From: Streptomyces katrae
Lineage (GTDB): Bacteria; Actinomycetota; Actinomycetes; Streptomycetales; Streptomycetaceae
Assembly (NCBI RefSeq): GCF_000717655.1
Contig: NZ_JNZY01000010.1
Location: 1-64,000, forward strand
Reading direction: 5' to 3'
Length of the DNA: 64,000 nucleotides
Positions within the stretch are counted from its first letter, which is position 1. Each line of letters starts with the position of its first letter. Both the position numbers and the translations under genes were made by a program. Below are positions 7,935-16,171 of this stretch, piece by piece. The notes beneath the pieces were generated by a model. The model did not search any database. It was not told the DNA's origin and saw nothing but the letters and a program-made list of their open reading frames with translations.

Positions 7935-8759
7935 ATGACCGCACCGCGCCGAACGCCCGTGGTGTTCATCCACGGCCTCTGGCTGCATTCCTCGAGCTGG
8001 GAGGGCTGGGCCGATACGTTCAGCGAAGCCGGGTACGAGCCCGTCCTGCCGGAGTGGCCCGGGGTACCCGGGACCGTCACCGAGGCCCGTCGCCGGCCCG
8101 ACGACCAGGCCGGGGTCGGCCTGGTCGAGATCTCCGAGGCGCACGCCAAGGTGATCCGCGCCCTGCCGGTCCGACCTGTTCTCGTCGGGCACTCGGTGGG
8201 CGGGTTCATCGCCCAGCACCTGCTCGGCCAGGGCCTCGCCGAGGCCGCCGTCGCCATCTGCCCCGGGCAGATCAAGGGCGTCAAGGCCATCGCCCCGGCC
8301 CAGGCGAAGTCGACGTTCGCCGTCCTGCACAACCCCGGAAACACCCGGCGGGCCGTCTCGCTGAACCGCGAGCAGTTCCGCTACGGCTTCGCCAACGCCG
8401 TCTCCGAGCAGGAGGCCGAGGAGCTCTTCGAGGAGTGGACGATCCCGAGCACCGCCCGCCCGTTGTTCCAGCTGGCCCTCGGCAACTTCACCCCGCACTC
8501 ACCGACCAAGGTCGACACGGAGAACGAGACCCGGGGACCGCTGCTCCTGCTGTCCGGCAGGCTCGACCACACCGTCCCGGACCTGCTGACCCGCTCGACC
8601 TACAAGCAGTACCGGCATTCCCACGCGACCACCGAGTACCAGTGCTTCGAGGACCGCGGCCACTCGCTGACCGTCGACCACGGCTGGCCGGACCTGGCCG
8701 AGGCCTCGCTCTCGTGGCTGGATTCCCACACCGCGGCGGCGCACCCCCACGCCGCCTGA
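7935..8759 (+). CDS. alpha/beta hydrolase
   Basis: A 274-residue single-domain hydrolase. Oxyanion-hole motif VVFIHGLW lies near the N terminus, the nucleophile elbow is GHSVGG, the catalytic Asp is probably in LSGRLDHTVPD, and the catalytic His in DRGHSLT. The insert between core strands resembles a lid. No signal peptide is seen, so it is probably cytoplasmic. A strong AGGAGGTG Shine-Dalgarno lies 8 nt before the ATG. The gene ends at a hairpin shared with the convergent GT39-like gene. The substrate is unknown; relatives are esterases or haloperoxidase-type hydrolases. Confidence 0.85.
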   Translation: MTAPRRTPVVFIHGLWLHSSSWEGWADTFSEAGYEPVLPEWPGVPGTVTEARRRPDDQAGVGLVEISEAHAKVIRALPVRPVLVGHSVGGFIAQHLLGQGLAEAAVAICPGQIKGVKAIAPAQAKSTFAVLHNPGNTRRAVSLNREQFRYGFANAVSEQEAEELFEEWTIPSTARPLFQLALGNFTPHSPTKVDTENETRGPLLLLSGRLDHTVPDLLTRSTYKQYRHSHATTEYQCFEDRGHSLTVDHGWPDLAEASLSWLDSHTAAAHPHAA

Positions 8760-8766
8760 CCGGCAT

Positions 8767-8792
8767 CGGCGTACACCGGCCCTCGTACGCCG
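8767..8792. terminator. bidirectional hairpin between convergent genes
   Basis: A perfect 8-bp inverted repeat, CGGCGTAC (8767-8774) and GTACGCCG (8785-8792), with a 10-nt loop sits between the hydrolase and GT39-like stops. There is no U-tract, as is usual in Streptomyces. The position suggests a terminator acting on both strands. Confidence 0.6.
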
Positions 8793-10265
8793 TCAGCGGC
8801 GCTCATACACCGTCACCCGGCGGCCCCGGACCTGGCGGTCCTCCACCACGGTGAACCGCTCCTTCAGCACCGCCGCCTTCGCCGCGTCCCGAGCCGCCCC
8901 CGACGGCTTCGCCACCTTCGCCGCGTCCGTCACCAGCAGCACCCGCTGCTGCCCGAGCAGTGCCGCCCGGATCCGCGCCGGGTCCGCCTCCTCGCCCTTG
9001 AGGGTGGCCGAGGCCACCGGACTCCGTTCCAGGGCGACGTCCACCAGCCCCGCGAAGGCCCCCGGGGAGACCAGCGCCGTGTCCCGCCGGGCGGCCGGTA
9101 CGAACAGCACCGCGTCCCCGGGCCGCCCCAGCCGGGCCACCTCACCGGCCACCGCCAGCACGTCGTCGACCCGGCTGGCCGGAGCCCGCTTGCCCAGCTC
9201 CACCGGCAGCAGCGCCAGCACCGCGATCCCGACCACGCCCGGCACGAGCAGGCCCGCCGCCCTCGGGAACCGGGGCCGGGCCGCCCGTACGGCAGCGCCC
9301 AGCGCCGCACCGATCAGCAGGGCCAGACCCAGCATGCCGAACAGCACGTACCGGTCCAGGAACAGCGGCTGGACGAGGGAGATCCCGATCAGCCCGAGCT
9401 GCGGCACCGCCAGCAGCGGCAGCCCCACCGCGGCCGCCGACAGCCGGCCCACGCGCGGCCGGTCCAGCCGGGCCCCGAGGCCGCCCACGGCCAGCAGGAC
9501 CGCCGGGCCGATCATCATGTGCCAGGTCAGCGGCGGTATCCACGACACCTGATCGGACTGGCTCCGGCTGAACACCACCAGCGGCAGCGCCCCCGCGACG
9601 GCGCCCGCCCCGTACGCCGCCCAGCGCAGCCACACGCCGCGCCCGGCCCGCACCCACCACAGCGTCGCCGCGTGCGCGGGCAGGACCAGCAGCGAGAGCC
9701 AGTTCAGCAGCGCGCACACCAGCACCGCGACCCCGTACGCCGCCCACCGCGGCCAGGCCCGCCTCCCGGCGCCGGGCGCCGGCGGCGCGGACAGCAGCGA
9801 CACCAGCAGCAGTGTCGACAGCCCGGCACCAGCCGCGACCAGCGCGTACGGCCTGCCCTCCTGGAGGTAGAACTGCACGGCCGGCAGCAGTCCCAGCGCC
9901 AGCCCGCCGCCCAGCCCCGCCCAGAACCCGGCCAGCCGCCGCCCGATCAGGGCCACGCACGCCGCGGCGGCCGCCACGGCCAGGACCGACGGGAGCCGCA
10001 GCGTGGCCGTACTCGCCCCGAACAGCTCGAAGAGCCCGTGCACGAAGAGGTAGTACAGGCCGTGCACGGCGTCGACGTTGCCGAGCATGTCCAGGATCTC
10101 GCCCGCCGACCGCCCGGCCACCTGCCAGGTCGCCGCCTCGTCCCGCCACACGCTGTCCTGCCGGGACAGCCCCCACAGGCCCAGCCCCACCGTCCACAGG
10201 ACCGGAACCAGCCACACGATCGTCCGGCGCCCCAAGGACCTGTCGGCGGATATGTCGGAAGTCAT
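8793..10265 (-). CDS. polytopic membrane glycosyltransferase-like protein (GT39/PMT type)
   Basis: A 490-residue integral membrane protein with about ten hydrophobic segments and a soluble C-terminal domain. The motif WRDEAATWQ near residue 40 in the first extracytoplasmic loop places the acidic residues as in polyprenol-phosphate-sugar dependent GT-C enzymes. The later FYLQEGRPYALVA also fits that superfamily. It probably transfers sugars from a polyprenyl-phosphate donor at the outer membrane face. The ATG at 10265 lacks an ideal Shine-Dalgarno; an upstream GTG, about 20 codons earlier and beginning SSIDWWLPPEPR, keeps high third-position GC and is a real alternative. Acceptor unknown. Confidence 0.75.
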   Translation of the reverse strand: MTSDISADRSLGRRTIVWLVPVLWTVGLGLWGLSRQDSVWRDEAATWQVAGRSAGEILDMLGNVDAVHGLYYLFVHGLFELFGASTATLRLPSVLAVAAAAACVALIGRRLAGFWAGLGGGLALGLLPAVQFYLQEGRPYALVAAGAGLSTLLLVSLLSAPPAPGAGRRAWPRWAAYGVAVLVCALLNWLSLLVLPAHAATLWWVRAGRGVWLRWAAYGAGAVAGALPLVVFSRSQSDQVSWIPPLTWHMMIGPAVLLAVGGLGARLDRPRVGRLSAAAVGLPLLAVPQLGLIGISLVQPLFLDRYVLFGMLGLALLIGAALGAAVRAARPRFPRAAGLLVPGVVGIAVLALLPVELGKRAPASRVDDVLAVAGEVARLGRPGDAVLFVPAARRDTALVSPGAFAGLVDVALERSPVASATLKGEEADPARIRAALLGQQRVLLVTDAAKVAKPSGAARDAAKAAVLKERFTVVEDRQVRGRRVTVYERR

Positions 10266-10424
10266 GAAACGGTTCGGGTCCTCGATGCGCGGCTCGGGCG
10301 GAAGCCACCAGTCTATGGACGACACGGACGGTTTCCGGGCCGGCTGTTGTGCACCGCGGAACGTGATCGCCGGCCCGCCCGCCCCTAGCCTCGCCGCAGG
10401 AGCACGAACGAGGGGCGGTACCCG

Positions 10425-10774
10425 GTGCCCGGGCGCTGCGACTACCTGATCCCGATCGGCACCCCGGACGCCGGGGCGCGCGCCGCAATCTGGTCCCGTT
10501 ACACGGCGGGCCGGACGGACGTGGACGTGGCGGCCCTGGTGGCGGCCAGCGAGCTGTTCACCCCGGCCGACATCGAGCACGCGGCGCGGATCGCGGCGCA
10601 GGTGTCCTTCGAGCGGGACCTGGAGGGGGTGGGGGCGCCCGCGGCGCGGCGGCGGCCCAGCTCGGCGCCTCCACGCAGGACTACCTGGCGGCGGTCGCGC
10701 AGTGCAGGCCGACGGTGACCCCTGCGATGACGGGCGAGTTCGAGGCGGACATCACCGCCCACGCCAGGGTTTGA
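10425..10774 (+). pseudogene. C-terminal remnant of an AAA+ ATPase
   Basis: The fragment starts inside the AAA+ core (GRCDYLIPIGTPDAGARAAIW, matching the GRFDxxI sensor region) and continues through the lid helices (ALVAASELFTPADIEHAAR). Walker A and B regions are missing. After FERDLEG the frame must change near 10640 to continue as STQDYLAAVAQCRPTV and end at TGA 10772-10774. Truncation plus frameshift show a dead gene. It faces the convergent kinase-partner gene. Confidence 0.75.
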
Positions 10775-10814
10775 AACCAGAGGGGCTCTGCTGTCTGCTG
10801 CCGCCCGTCGTGCC

Positions 10815-11399
10815 CTACCCGGTGCAGCGGTACGTGAACCGCGTCGCCGCGGTGCGCTGACCGGGCGAGACCAGCTGGAGCTTCGCCTCGGCCGCGTAGG
10901 TGCCCCGGCCCTGGAAGGTCCACAGCAGGTGCAGCCGGGCCTCCTTCTTCCCGCGCGGCACCCGTTCGGTGAGCTGCTCCGACTGCGTGCCGTCGGAGCG
11001 GATCCACCGGTACGTCAGGGTCCCCGGCCGCCCGTTGGTCCGTACGACGGCCACCACGTCGGCGGTCGCATCGCAGCCGGGACCCTGCGGGTCGGTGGCG
11101 GCGACCGTCACGTCCCGCACCTCGATGGCCGGGCCGTACCGCTGCCAGGCCAGGTACGCGAGCACCGCGAGCAGGACGACCGCAGCCAGGGTGTACCGGC
11201 GCCACCCGCCGCGCCGGCGGGCCGGCACCGGTTCCGCGACCACGGGGAACGGCGCCGGCATGGCGGCCGTCACTCCGGGCCCGAACCGCAGCACCGATCC
11301 CTCGATCCGGTCGGGCACGGCCTCCTGCGGCTGCGGCGGGCCGCTGAACCAGTGGCTGCCGAGGACGGTGGCGCTGTAGTCGTCGTCGCTGTCGCTCAT
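10815..11399 (-). CDS. single-pass membrane protein coupled to the Ser/Thr kinase
   Basis: A 194-residue protein: acidic N terminus SDSDDDYSATVLG, basic stretch ARRRGGWRR, one membrane helix (YTLAAVVLLAVLAYLAW, about residues 88-104), then an extracytoplasmic beta-rich domain with two cysteines (GPGCDAT and the C-terminal YRCTG). The start ATG overlaps the kinase stop as ATGA, so it is translationally coupled. Its outer domain resembles the C-terminal outer domain of the kinase (both have extended-strand runs such as FQGRGTYAAEAK and FSGQGCYWGVRA), suggesting duplication or co-sensing. The Ser/Thr-rich cytoplasmic tail could be a kinase substrate (inference). Confidence 0.75.
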   Translation of the reverse strand: MSDSDDDYSATVLGSHWFSGPPQPQEAVPDRIEGSVLRFGPGVTAAMPAPFPVVAEPVPARRRGGWRRYTLAAVVLLAVLAYLAWQRYGPAIEVRDVTVAATDPQGPGCDATADVVAVVRTNGRPGTLTYRWIRSDGTQSEQLTERVPRGKKEARLHLLWTFQGRGTYAAEAKLQLVSPGQRTAATRFTYRCTG

Positions 11400-12994
11400 G
11401 AGATCGTGCACCGCCTGATGAAGACCTGGGAGGTCGAGGAACCGTTGCCGGCGGCGGGCTTGGTGGTGGCCCGCACACCCCAGTAGCAGCCCTGGCCGGA
11501 GAAGGTGTGGGTCTTGACGAGCGGCGCGGCGGCGCCCGGCTGGTACGTCAGGGTGTCGGAGGCGCCGTCCGGCGTGCCGAGCTTCCCCTCCGCGTCACCG
11601 GTGAACCATTCGAGCACCACCGTGACCGGCGCGGTGCCCTTCGCCTCGACGGTCACGGTCGCCTGGCCGAGGAAGGTCCCCGTCTGGCGGACGGTGACGG
11701 ACACCGCCCCAACGACCACCGTCGGCTTCGGCGAGGGCGGCGGCGTGGTGGGCGGCTTCGTCGTCGGTGCCGTGACCGTGGGTGTCACCGCCGGCGAGTA
11801 GCTCGGGCTCGCAGTGGGCGACGGCGACGCGGACGGGGACGGGGACGGGGAGAGGGAGGAGGACGGCGAGGGGGAGGCGGACACGCTCGGGCCGGGGGCA
11901 GGTGTCGGGCCCGTACCGCCGGGGTTCGCGCTCGACGTCGCGAACGCGTTCAGAGCCGAGGCCCCGCCGGGCTCCCCGCCGGCCGCGCTGTACGTGAGCG
12001 CCGTCAGTACGCCCAGGACCAGCGCCACGCCGCCCGCGATCAGGCCGCGCCGGCCCGGGGCCCAACGGGAGGGGCTCGCGATCGTGGTCGTCGCCACCGC
12101 CGTGGTGCCCGAGGCCGGGGCGCCCGCCGAGGGGAACAGCAGCGGCAGCAGCGCGGCCAGCGCCGCGAGCTTGCGCTGCCCGCGCTCCTCCCAGTCCGGC
12201 CCGTACGCGGCGAGCGCCACGCCCTCCAGCTCCGCCACGAACGCCTCGGCGTTCTCCGGCCGCTGCTCCGGGGCCTTGGCCAGACCCCGCCGGATCAGCG
12301 GGCGTACCGGTTCGGGGGCCTCGGTCTCGGGGACCGGCGCCTCTATGTGCTGGACGGCGAGCTCCGCGAAGTTCTCCCCGGCGAAGGGCTTGCGGCCGGT
12401 CAGGCACTCGAAGAACGTCGCCGTCGCCGCGTACACGTCGGCCGCGGGCGAGGCCGGCCGGCCCTGCCACTGCTCCGGGGCCATGTACGCCGGGGTGCCG
12501 GCCACCCCGGGGGTCGTACCGCGGCGCGCGGCGATGCCGAAGTCCACCAGTTTCGAGGAGCCGTCGGGGGCGACCAGTACGTTCTCGGGCTTGTAGTCGC
12601 GGTGGACGACGCCCGCCCGGTGCGCCGCGGCCAGGCCCAGCAGGGAGCCCTTCAGCACCACCAGGGCGGCCTCGGGATCGGCCTGCCCGGCCTGCTTCAG
12701 CAGTGCGCGCAGGGAGATCCCGTCGACGAGCTCCATCACGATGGCGGCGCCGCCGGGCGCCTCCACGTACTCGTACAAGCGGACCACGTACGGGGTGTCC
12801 AGGCCGCCGAGGAGCCGGGCCTCGGCCCGGAACTCCGCGACGAACGCCGGGTCCTCGCGCAGCCGGTCGCTGAGGTACTTCACCGCGACCGGCGTGCCCG
12901 TGGCCTCGTGCACGGCGAGGACCACGCGGCCGCTGCCACCCGAGCCGAGCTCCCGGACCTGCGCATAGCCGGGCACCGTCCACGCGTTCTTCAT
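11396..12994 (-). CDS. transmembrane Ser/Thr protein kinase (Hanks/PknB type)
   Basis: A 532-residue sensor kinase. Kinase domain about residues 8-265: glycine loop GSGGSG (17-22), Lys39 in VAVK, catalytic loop HRDYKPENV with Asp133, metal-binding DFG at 151-153, then GTPAYMAPEQW. The HRD is followed by Y rather than the common L/I. A membrane helix (GLIAGGVALVLGVLTALTY) follows, then a long Ser/Pro/Thr linker and a beta-rich outer domain with cysteines in GQGCYWGV and IRRC. A single-pass kinase with an outer sensor and a coupled membrane partner fits extracellular signal sensing. An FHA-ABC exporter lies about 3 kb away and is a natural candidate client. Confidence 0.92.
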   Translation of the reverse strand: MKNAWTVPGYAQVRELGSGGSGRVVLAVHEATGTPVAVKYLSDRLREDPAFVAEFRAEARLLGGLDTPYVVRLYEYVEAPGGAAIVMELVDGISLRALLKQAGQADPEAALVVLKGSLLGLAAAHRAGVVHRDYKPENVLVAPDGSSKLVDFGIAARRGTTPGVAGTPAYMAPEQWQGRPASPAADVYAATATFFECLTGRKPFAGENFAELAVQHIEAPVPETEAPEPVRPLIRRGLAKAPEQRPENAEAFVAELEGVALAAYGPDWEERGQRKLAALAALLPLLFPSAGAPASGTTAVATTTIASPSRWAPGRRGLIAGGVALVLGVLTALTYSAAGGEPGGASALNAFATSSANPGGTGPTPAPGPSVSASPSPSSSLSPSPSPSASPSPTASPSYSPAVTPTVTAPTTKPPTTPPPSPKPTVVVGAVSVTVRQTGTFLGQATVTVEAKGTAPVTVVLEWFTGDAEGKLGTPDGASDTLTYQPGAAAPLVKTHTFSGQGCYWGVRATTKPAAGNGSSTSQVFIRRCTIS

Positions 12995-13149
12995 CGTCTG
13001 CCCCCGTCCGTGGCGTCACCGAGCCCCAGGCCCGGTCGTACGCCGACCGGCCACCCCCAGGGACACGGTTTCCGCCACGGCCGGTTCCCAACCCCGCCGG
13101 GCATCTCGCACGGCGGTCGGTCGGCGGTCGGCCGGTGGTCAGACGACGG

Positions 13150-14406
13150 TCACGCCGCGGCCCGCGCCGCGCCGATCATGGCGTGCAGCCGGTCGGCCGC
13201 CGCCCTCCCGAAGTCCGGGTCGTTGATGTGGGTGTCGTAGTCGTAGAGCCGGGCGGAGCTGCCGCGCAGCCCCTCGCGCAGCGCCGAGAACAGGGCCCGG
13301 TCCGCGTCGGGGTCATGGTAGGTGCCGCCCGGCGCGCCGAGCGTGGACAGTCCGCGGAGTGGGACGCAGACGGCCGTGGGGCCGGTCGCCGCGCGGAGTT
13401 TGGCGGCGACCCGGCGGCCGAGTTCCGCGCACTCGGCGGGGGTCGTACGGATCACCGTGACGGACGGGTTGTGGACGTGGACCCGCCGGTAGCGGGCCCG
13501 TTCGGGCAGGGTCTCCAGCGGGCCGAACTTCACCATGTCCAGCGCCCCCAGGCTCACCACTTGCGGAATCCCGGCCCGCCCGGCCGCGCTGAGGCGGTCG
13601 GGGCCGGCGGTGAGGATGCCGCCGCACAGGTCGTCGGCGAGCTCGCTGAGCGTCAGGTCGAGCACGCCCGCGAAGATGCCCTGTCCGGCCAGGGTCTCCA
13701 GGGTGCGGCCGCCGGTGCCGCTGACGTGGAAGACCAGCACCTCGTAGCCGAGTTCGGTCAGGTGCTCGCGGGCGGCGTCCACCCCGATGGTGGTGACGCC
13801 CGCCATGCTCGCCGCGACCAGCGGGCGGGAGCCGGTGCCGAGCCGGGCGGGACGCTGCCGGACCGACGAGGCCCGTTCGAAGGCCTTGGCCATCCCCGCG
13901 GCCGCCTCGACCGCGTTCGCCAGGACCGGCGCGGAGATGCTGTTGATCCCCGCGATGTCCACCACGCTGTACATCATCGCGATGTCCGAGGATCCGACGT
14001 ACGGGGCCACGTCCCCGGACGCCATGGACGAGACCATCAGCTTCGGCACGCCCAGCGGCAGCGCGCGCATCGCCCGGGTGGCGATGGAGGTGCCGCCGCT
14101 GCCGCCTATGGCGAGCACCGCGTCCAGCCGGTCCTCGGCGTGCAGGCGTAACAGCGTCGCCTCGGCGCCCCGGGCCATCGTGGTCACGGCCGCACCCCGG
14201 TCGGCGGCCGCGCGTAGTTCCGACAGTTCCGTTCCCGCTGCCCGGGCCACCGCTTCGCGCGGTACGTCCGCGGGCACCCGGGGTTCGCCCATGATGCCTG
14301 TGTCGACCATGATCACTTCGACGCCGGTGCGCAGCAGCCTCTCGCGCAGCCAGCCGTACTCGACACCCTTGGTGTCCAGGGTTCCCACCAGCACGACGTT
14401 CGTCAT
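13150..14406 (-). CDS. Tm-1-like ATP-binding domain protein (UPF0261)
   Basis: A 418-residue protein of the family named for the tomato virus-resistance protein Tm-1. It begins VVLVGTLDTKGVEYGWLRERL, has AIGGSGGTSIATRAMRALP and SVVDIAGINS in the N-terminal half, and ends LYDYDTHINDPDFGRAAAD, all hallmarks of the family. The bacterial role is unknown; relatives often sit beside a TIM-barrel PEP-hydrolase-like gene, absent here. I chose the ATG at 14406 by family alignment; ATGs at 14421 and 14442 are alternatives. It follows a NUDIX gene by 48 bp on the same strand, and may share its transcript. Confidence 0.85.
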   Translation of the reverse strand: MTNVVLVGTLDTKGVEYGWLRERLLRTGVEVIMVDTGIMGEPRVPADVPREAVARAAGTELSELRAAADRGAAVTTMARGAEATLLRLHAEDRLDAVLAIGGSGGTSIATRAMRALPLGVPKLMVSSMASGDVAPYVGSSDIAMMYSVVDIAGINSISAPVLANAVEAAAGMAKAFERASSVRQRPARLGTGSRPLVAASMAGVTTIGVDAAREHLTELGYEVLVFHVSGTGGRTLETLAGQGIFAGVLDLTLSELADDLCGGILTAGPDRLSAAGRAGIPQVVSLGALDMVKFGPLETLPERARYRRVHVHNPSVTVIRTTPAECAELGRRVAAKLRAATGPTAVCVPLRGLSTLGAPGGTYHDPDADRALFSALREGLRGSSARLYDYDTHINDPDFGRAAADRLHAMIGAARAAA

Positions 14407-14454
14407 ATGTGCAATGTCCATGCAGGTGGGGTTTGTTGGCAAGTCAAGGTCAGG

Positions 14455-14934
14455 TCAACCCTTCAGGAGACCCAACAGCATCTCCAGGAAGGGGATTTGA
14501 GATGGTGTCAGCTTGCTTTCGGCCATGGGTGGAGTGAACCAGGCCACCCGGTCCAGCTCGGGGAATTCCTGCCTCCGGCCCGAGTGCGGGGGCCACTCCA
14601 TCGTGAACGTCCCGGGCACCATGAGCGCCGGATCGAGGTCGGCCCGTACGGCCCAGATCGTCACCAGCTTGCCGCCCGGGATCCGCACCTCGCCCAGCGG
14701 GAGGTACGGCCCCTCCGGAGGCGGCAGGCCGATCTCCTCGGTGAACTCCCGGCGGGCCGCGGCGAGCGGGGTCTCGTCCGCTTCGTACTCGCCCTTGGGG
14801 ATGGCCCAGGACCCGTCGTCCTTGTGCTCCCAGAACGGGCCGCCCATATGGCCGAGGAGCACCTCGATGCCCTCATCGGGCGCGTCTGCGGCCGGGCGGA
14901 ACAGGAGCAGTCCGGCACTGCGCTTCTGTGTCAT
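14455..14934 (-). CDS. NUDIX hydrolase (diadenosine polyphosphate hydrolase-like)
   Basis: A 159-residue protein starting KRSAGLLLFR with the Nudix box in GEYEADETPLAAARREFTEE followed by IGL. W-A-I-P-K-G before the box is typical of Ap4A/NDP-sugar type NUDIX enzymes. The ATG at 14934 has GGATGGA just upstream. The gene lies 30 bp after the cation exporter stop and 48 bp before the Tm-1-like gene, all on the minus strand, so the three may form one transcript. Confidence 0.85.
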   Translation of the reverse strand: MTQKRSAGLLLFRPAADAPDEGIEVLLGHMGGPFWEHKDDGSWAIPKGEYEADETPLAAARREFTEEIGLPPPEGPYLPLGEVRIPGGKLVTIWAVRADLDPALMVPGTFTMEWPPHSGRRQEFPELDRVAWFTPPMAESKLTPSQIPFLEMLLGLLKG

Positions 14935-14964
14935 ACGTCCATCCATGCCCCGCCCGCGGGCTGC

Positions 14965-16020
14965 TCAGTGGTCGTGCGGGCCCTGCCGGTGCACCGGGCC
15001 GTGCGCGTCCGCGCAGTGCGGGTCGGCCGGGTCCTCGCCCGGGCGGCCGACGCTGAGCAGCGCTTCCTGTACGTGGTCCACCTGGAGCGTGGTGTGCGTG
15101 ATCCCGTACTCCTTCTCCAGCAGGCGCTCCAGGTCGCGGCGTACGGCGTGGCAGTCGCCGGCCGGTTCGACGAGCACGTGCGCCGACAGGGCCGCCTGTC
15201 CGGACGTGATCGTCCAGATGTGCAGGTCGTGCACCTCGGTGACGGGCGGGTGCCCGACGAGCCGGTCGCCCACCGCGTCCGGGTCCATGTGCGCCGGGGC
15301 GGCCTCCAGGAAGATCCGGCCGGACTCGCGGACCAGCCCGTAGCCCGCCTTGACCATCAGGACGACGACCACGAGCGTGGCGATCGCGTCGGCCTGGACG
15401 AAGCCCGTGGTGAGCACGATCAGACCGGCCACGGCGGTGCCGATGAAGGCGAACAGGTCGTTCAGGATGTGCTGGTAGGCGCCCTCGACGGCGAGCGAGG
15501 AGCGGTTCGCCCTGGAGATGCACCATGCGGCCGCCACGTTCACGACGATGCCGGCGAGCGCCGTCACGAGGACCAGCCCGCCCGCCACCTCCGGCGGGTC
15601 CATCAGCCGCCGCACCGCCTCGTACGCCAGCCAGATCGCGAGCAGGAGCAGGGTGAGCCCGTTGGCCTGGGCGGAGAGTATCTCCGCGCGCTTGAGGCCG
15701 TAGGTGAATCCGCCGCGCGCCGGGCGGGCCGCGAGCCGCATCGCGATCAGCGCGAGGACGATCGAGACGGCGTCGGTGAGCATGTGGGCGGCGTCGGAGA
15801 TCAGTGCCAGGGACTGGGCCACGATGCCGACGACCACCTCGACCGCCATGAACGCACCGATCAGGCCGAGTGCGATGGCCAGCCAGCGCCGGTCGGCGTC
15901 CGCGGAGACGCCGTGGCTGTGACCGCCGTGACCGTGTCCGCCGTGACCGTGGGCCCCGTGGTCGTGGCCTGCAGCGTGGTCGTGGTCGTGGTCGTCGTGC
16001 GCGTGGTCGTGCCCACTCAT
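14965..16020 (-). CDS. cation diffusion facilitator (zinc/cobalt exporter)
   Basis: A 351-residue CDF transporter. A very His/Asp-rich N-terminal segment (about the first 37 residues, HDHAHDDHDHDH-like and GHGGHGHGGHSHG) probably binds metal. Six membrane helices follow; the transport-site motif SLALISDAAHMLTDA carries the conserved Asp pairs, repeated by HILNDLFAFIG. A cytoplasmic C-terminal domain ends with another His-rich tail (HRQGPHDH). The ATG at 16020 is preceded by GGGGGA. Expected role: proton-driven zinc efflux. A 6-3-6 palindrome upstream might be a metal-regulator site. Confidence 0.9.
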   Translation of the reverse strand: MSGHDHAHDDHDHDHAAGHDHGAHGHGGHGHGGHSHGVSADADRRWLAIALGLIGAFMAVEVVVGIVAQSLALISDAAHMLTDAVSIVLALIAMRLAARPARGGFTYGLKRAEILSAQANGLTLLLLAIWLAYEAVRRLMDPPEVAGGLVLVTALAGIVVNVAAAWCISRANRSSLAVEGAYQHILNDLFAFIGTAVAGLIVLTTGFVQADAIATLVVVVLMVKAGYGLVRESGRIFLEAAPAHMDPDAVGDRLVGHPPVTEVHDLHIWTITSGQAALSAHVLVEPAGDCHAVRRDLERLLEKEYGITHTTLQVDHVQEALLSVGRPGEDPADPHCADAHGPVHRQGPHDH

Positions 16021-16088
16021 GGCGTCCCCCGTGTGTTCGGTTCCGACGCGTGAAGTGAAGCGCACCGTGACGCAATGGGCAAAGGCTG

Positions 16089-16103
16089 CAACGGGGACCG
16101 TTG
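16089..16103. promoter_or_regulatory. 6-3-6 palindrome between cation exporter and FHA-ABC gene
   Basis: CAACGG-GGA-CCGTTG is a perfect dyad in the divergent intergenic region. Its location suggests an operator for the exporter, the FHA-ABC gene or both. It does not match the Zur or DtxR consensus I know. Low confidence on function. Confidence 0.4.
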
Positions 16104-16171
16104 TCATTACCCATAAGAGGCCGCTGACCTGCGGTTATGCTGGACCGGTCGGATCGTGGGAAAATCTGCTC

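Noticed and set aside
16021..16171. Zur or DtxR box upstream of the cation exporter
   Set aside because: No sequence close to either consensus; only the CAACGG-GGA-CCGTTG dyad remains as an unassigned candidate.
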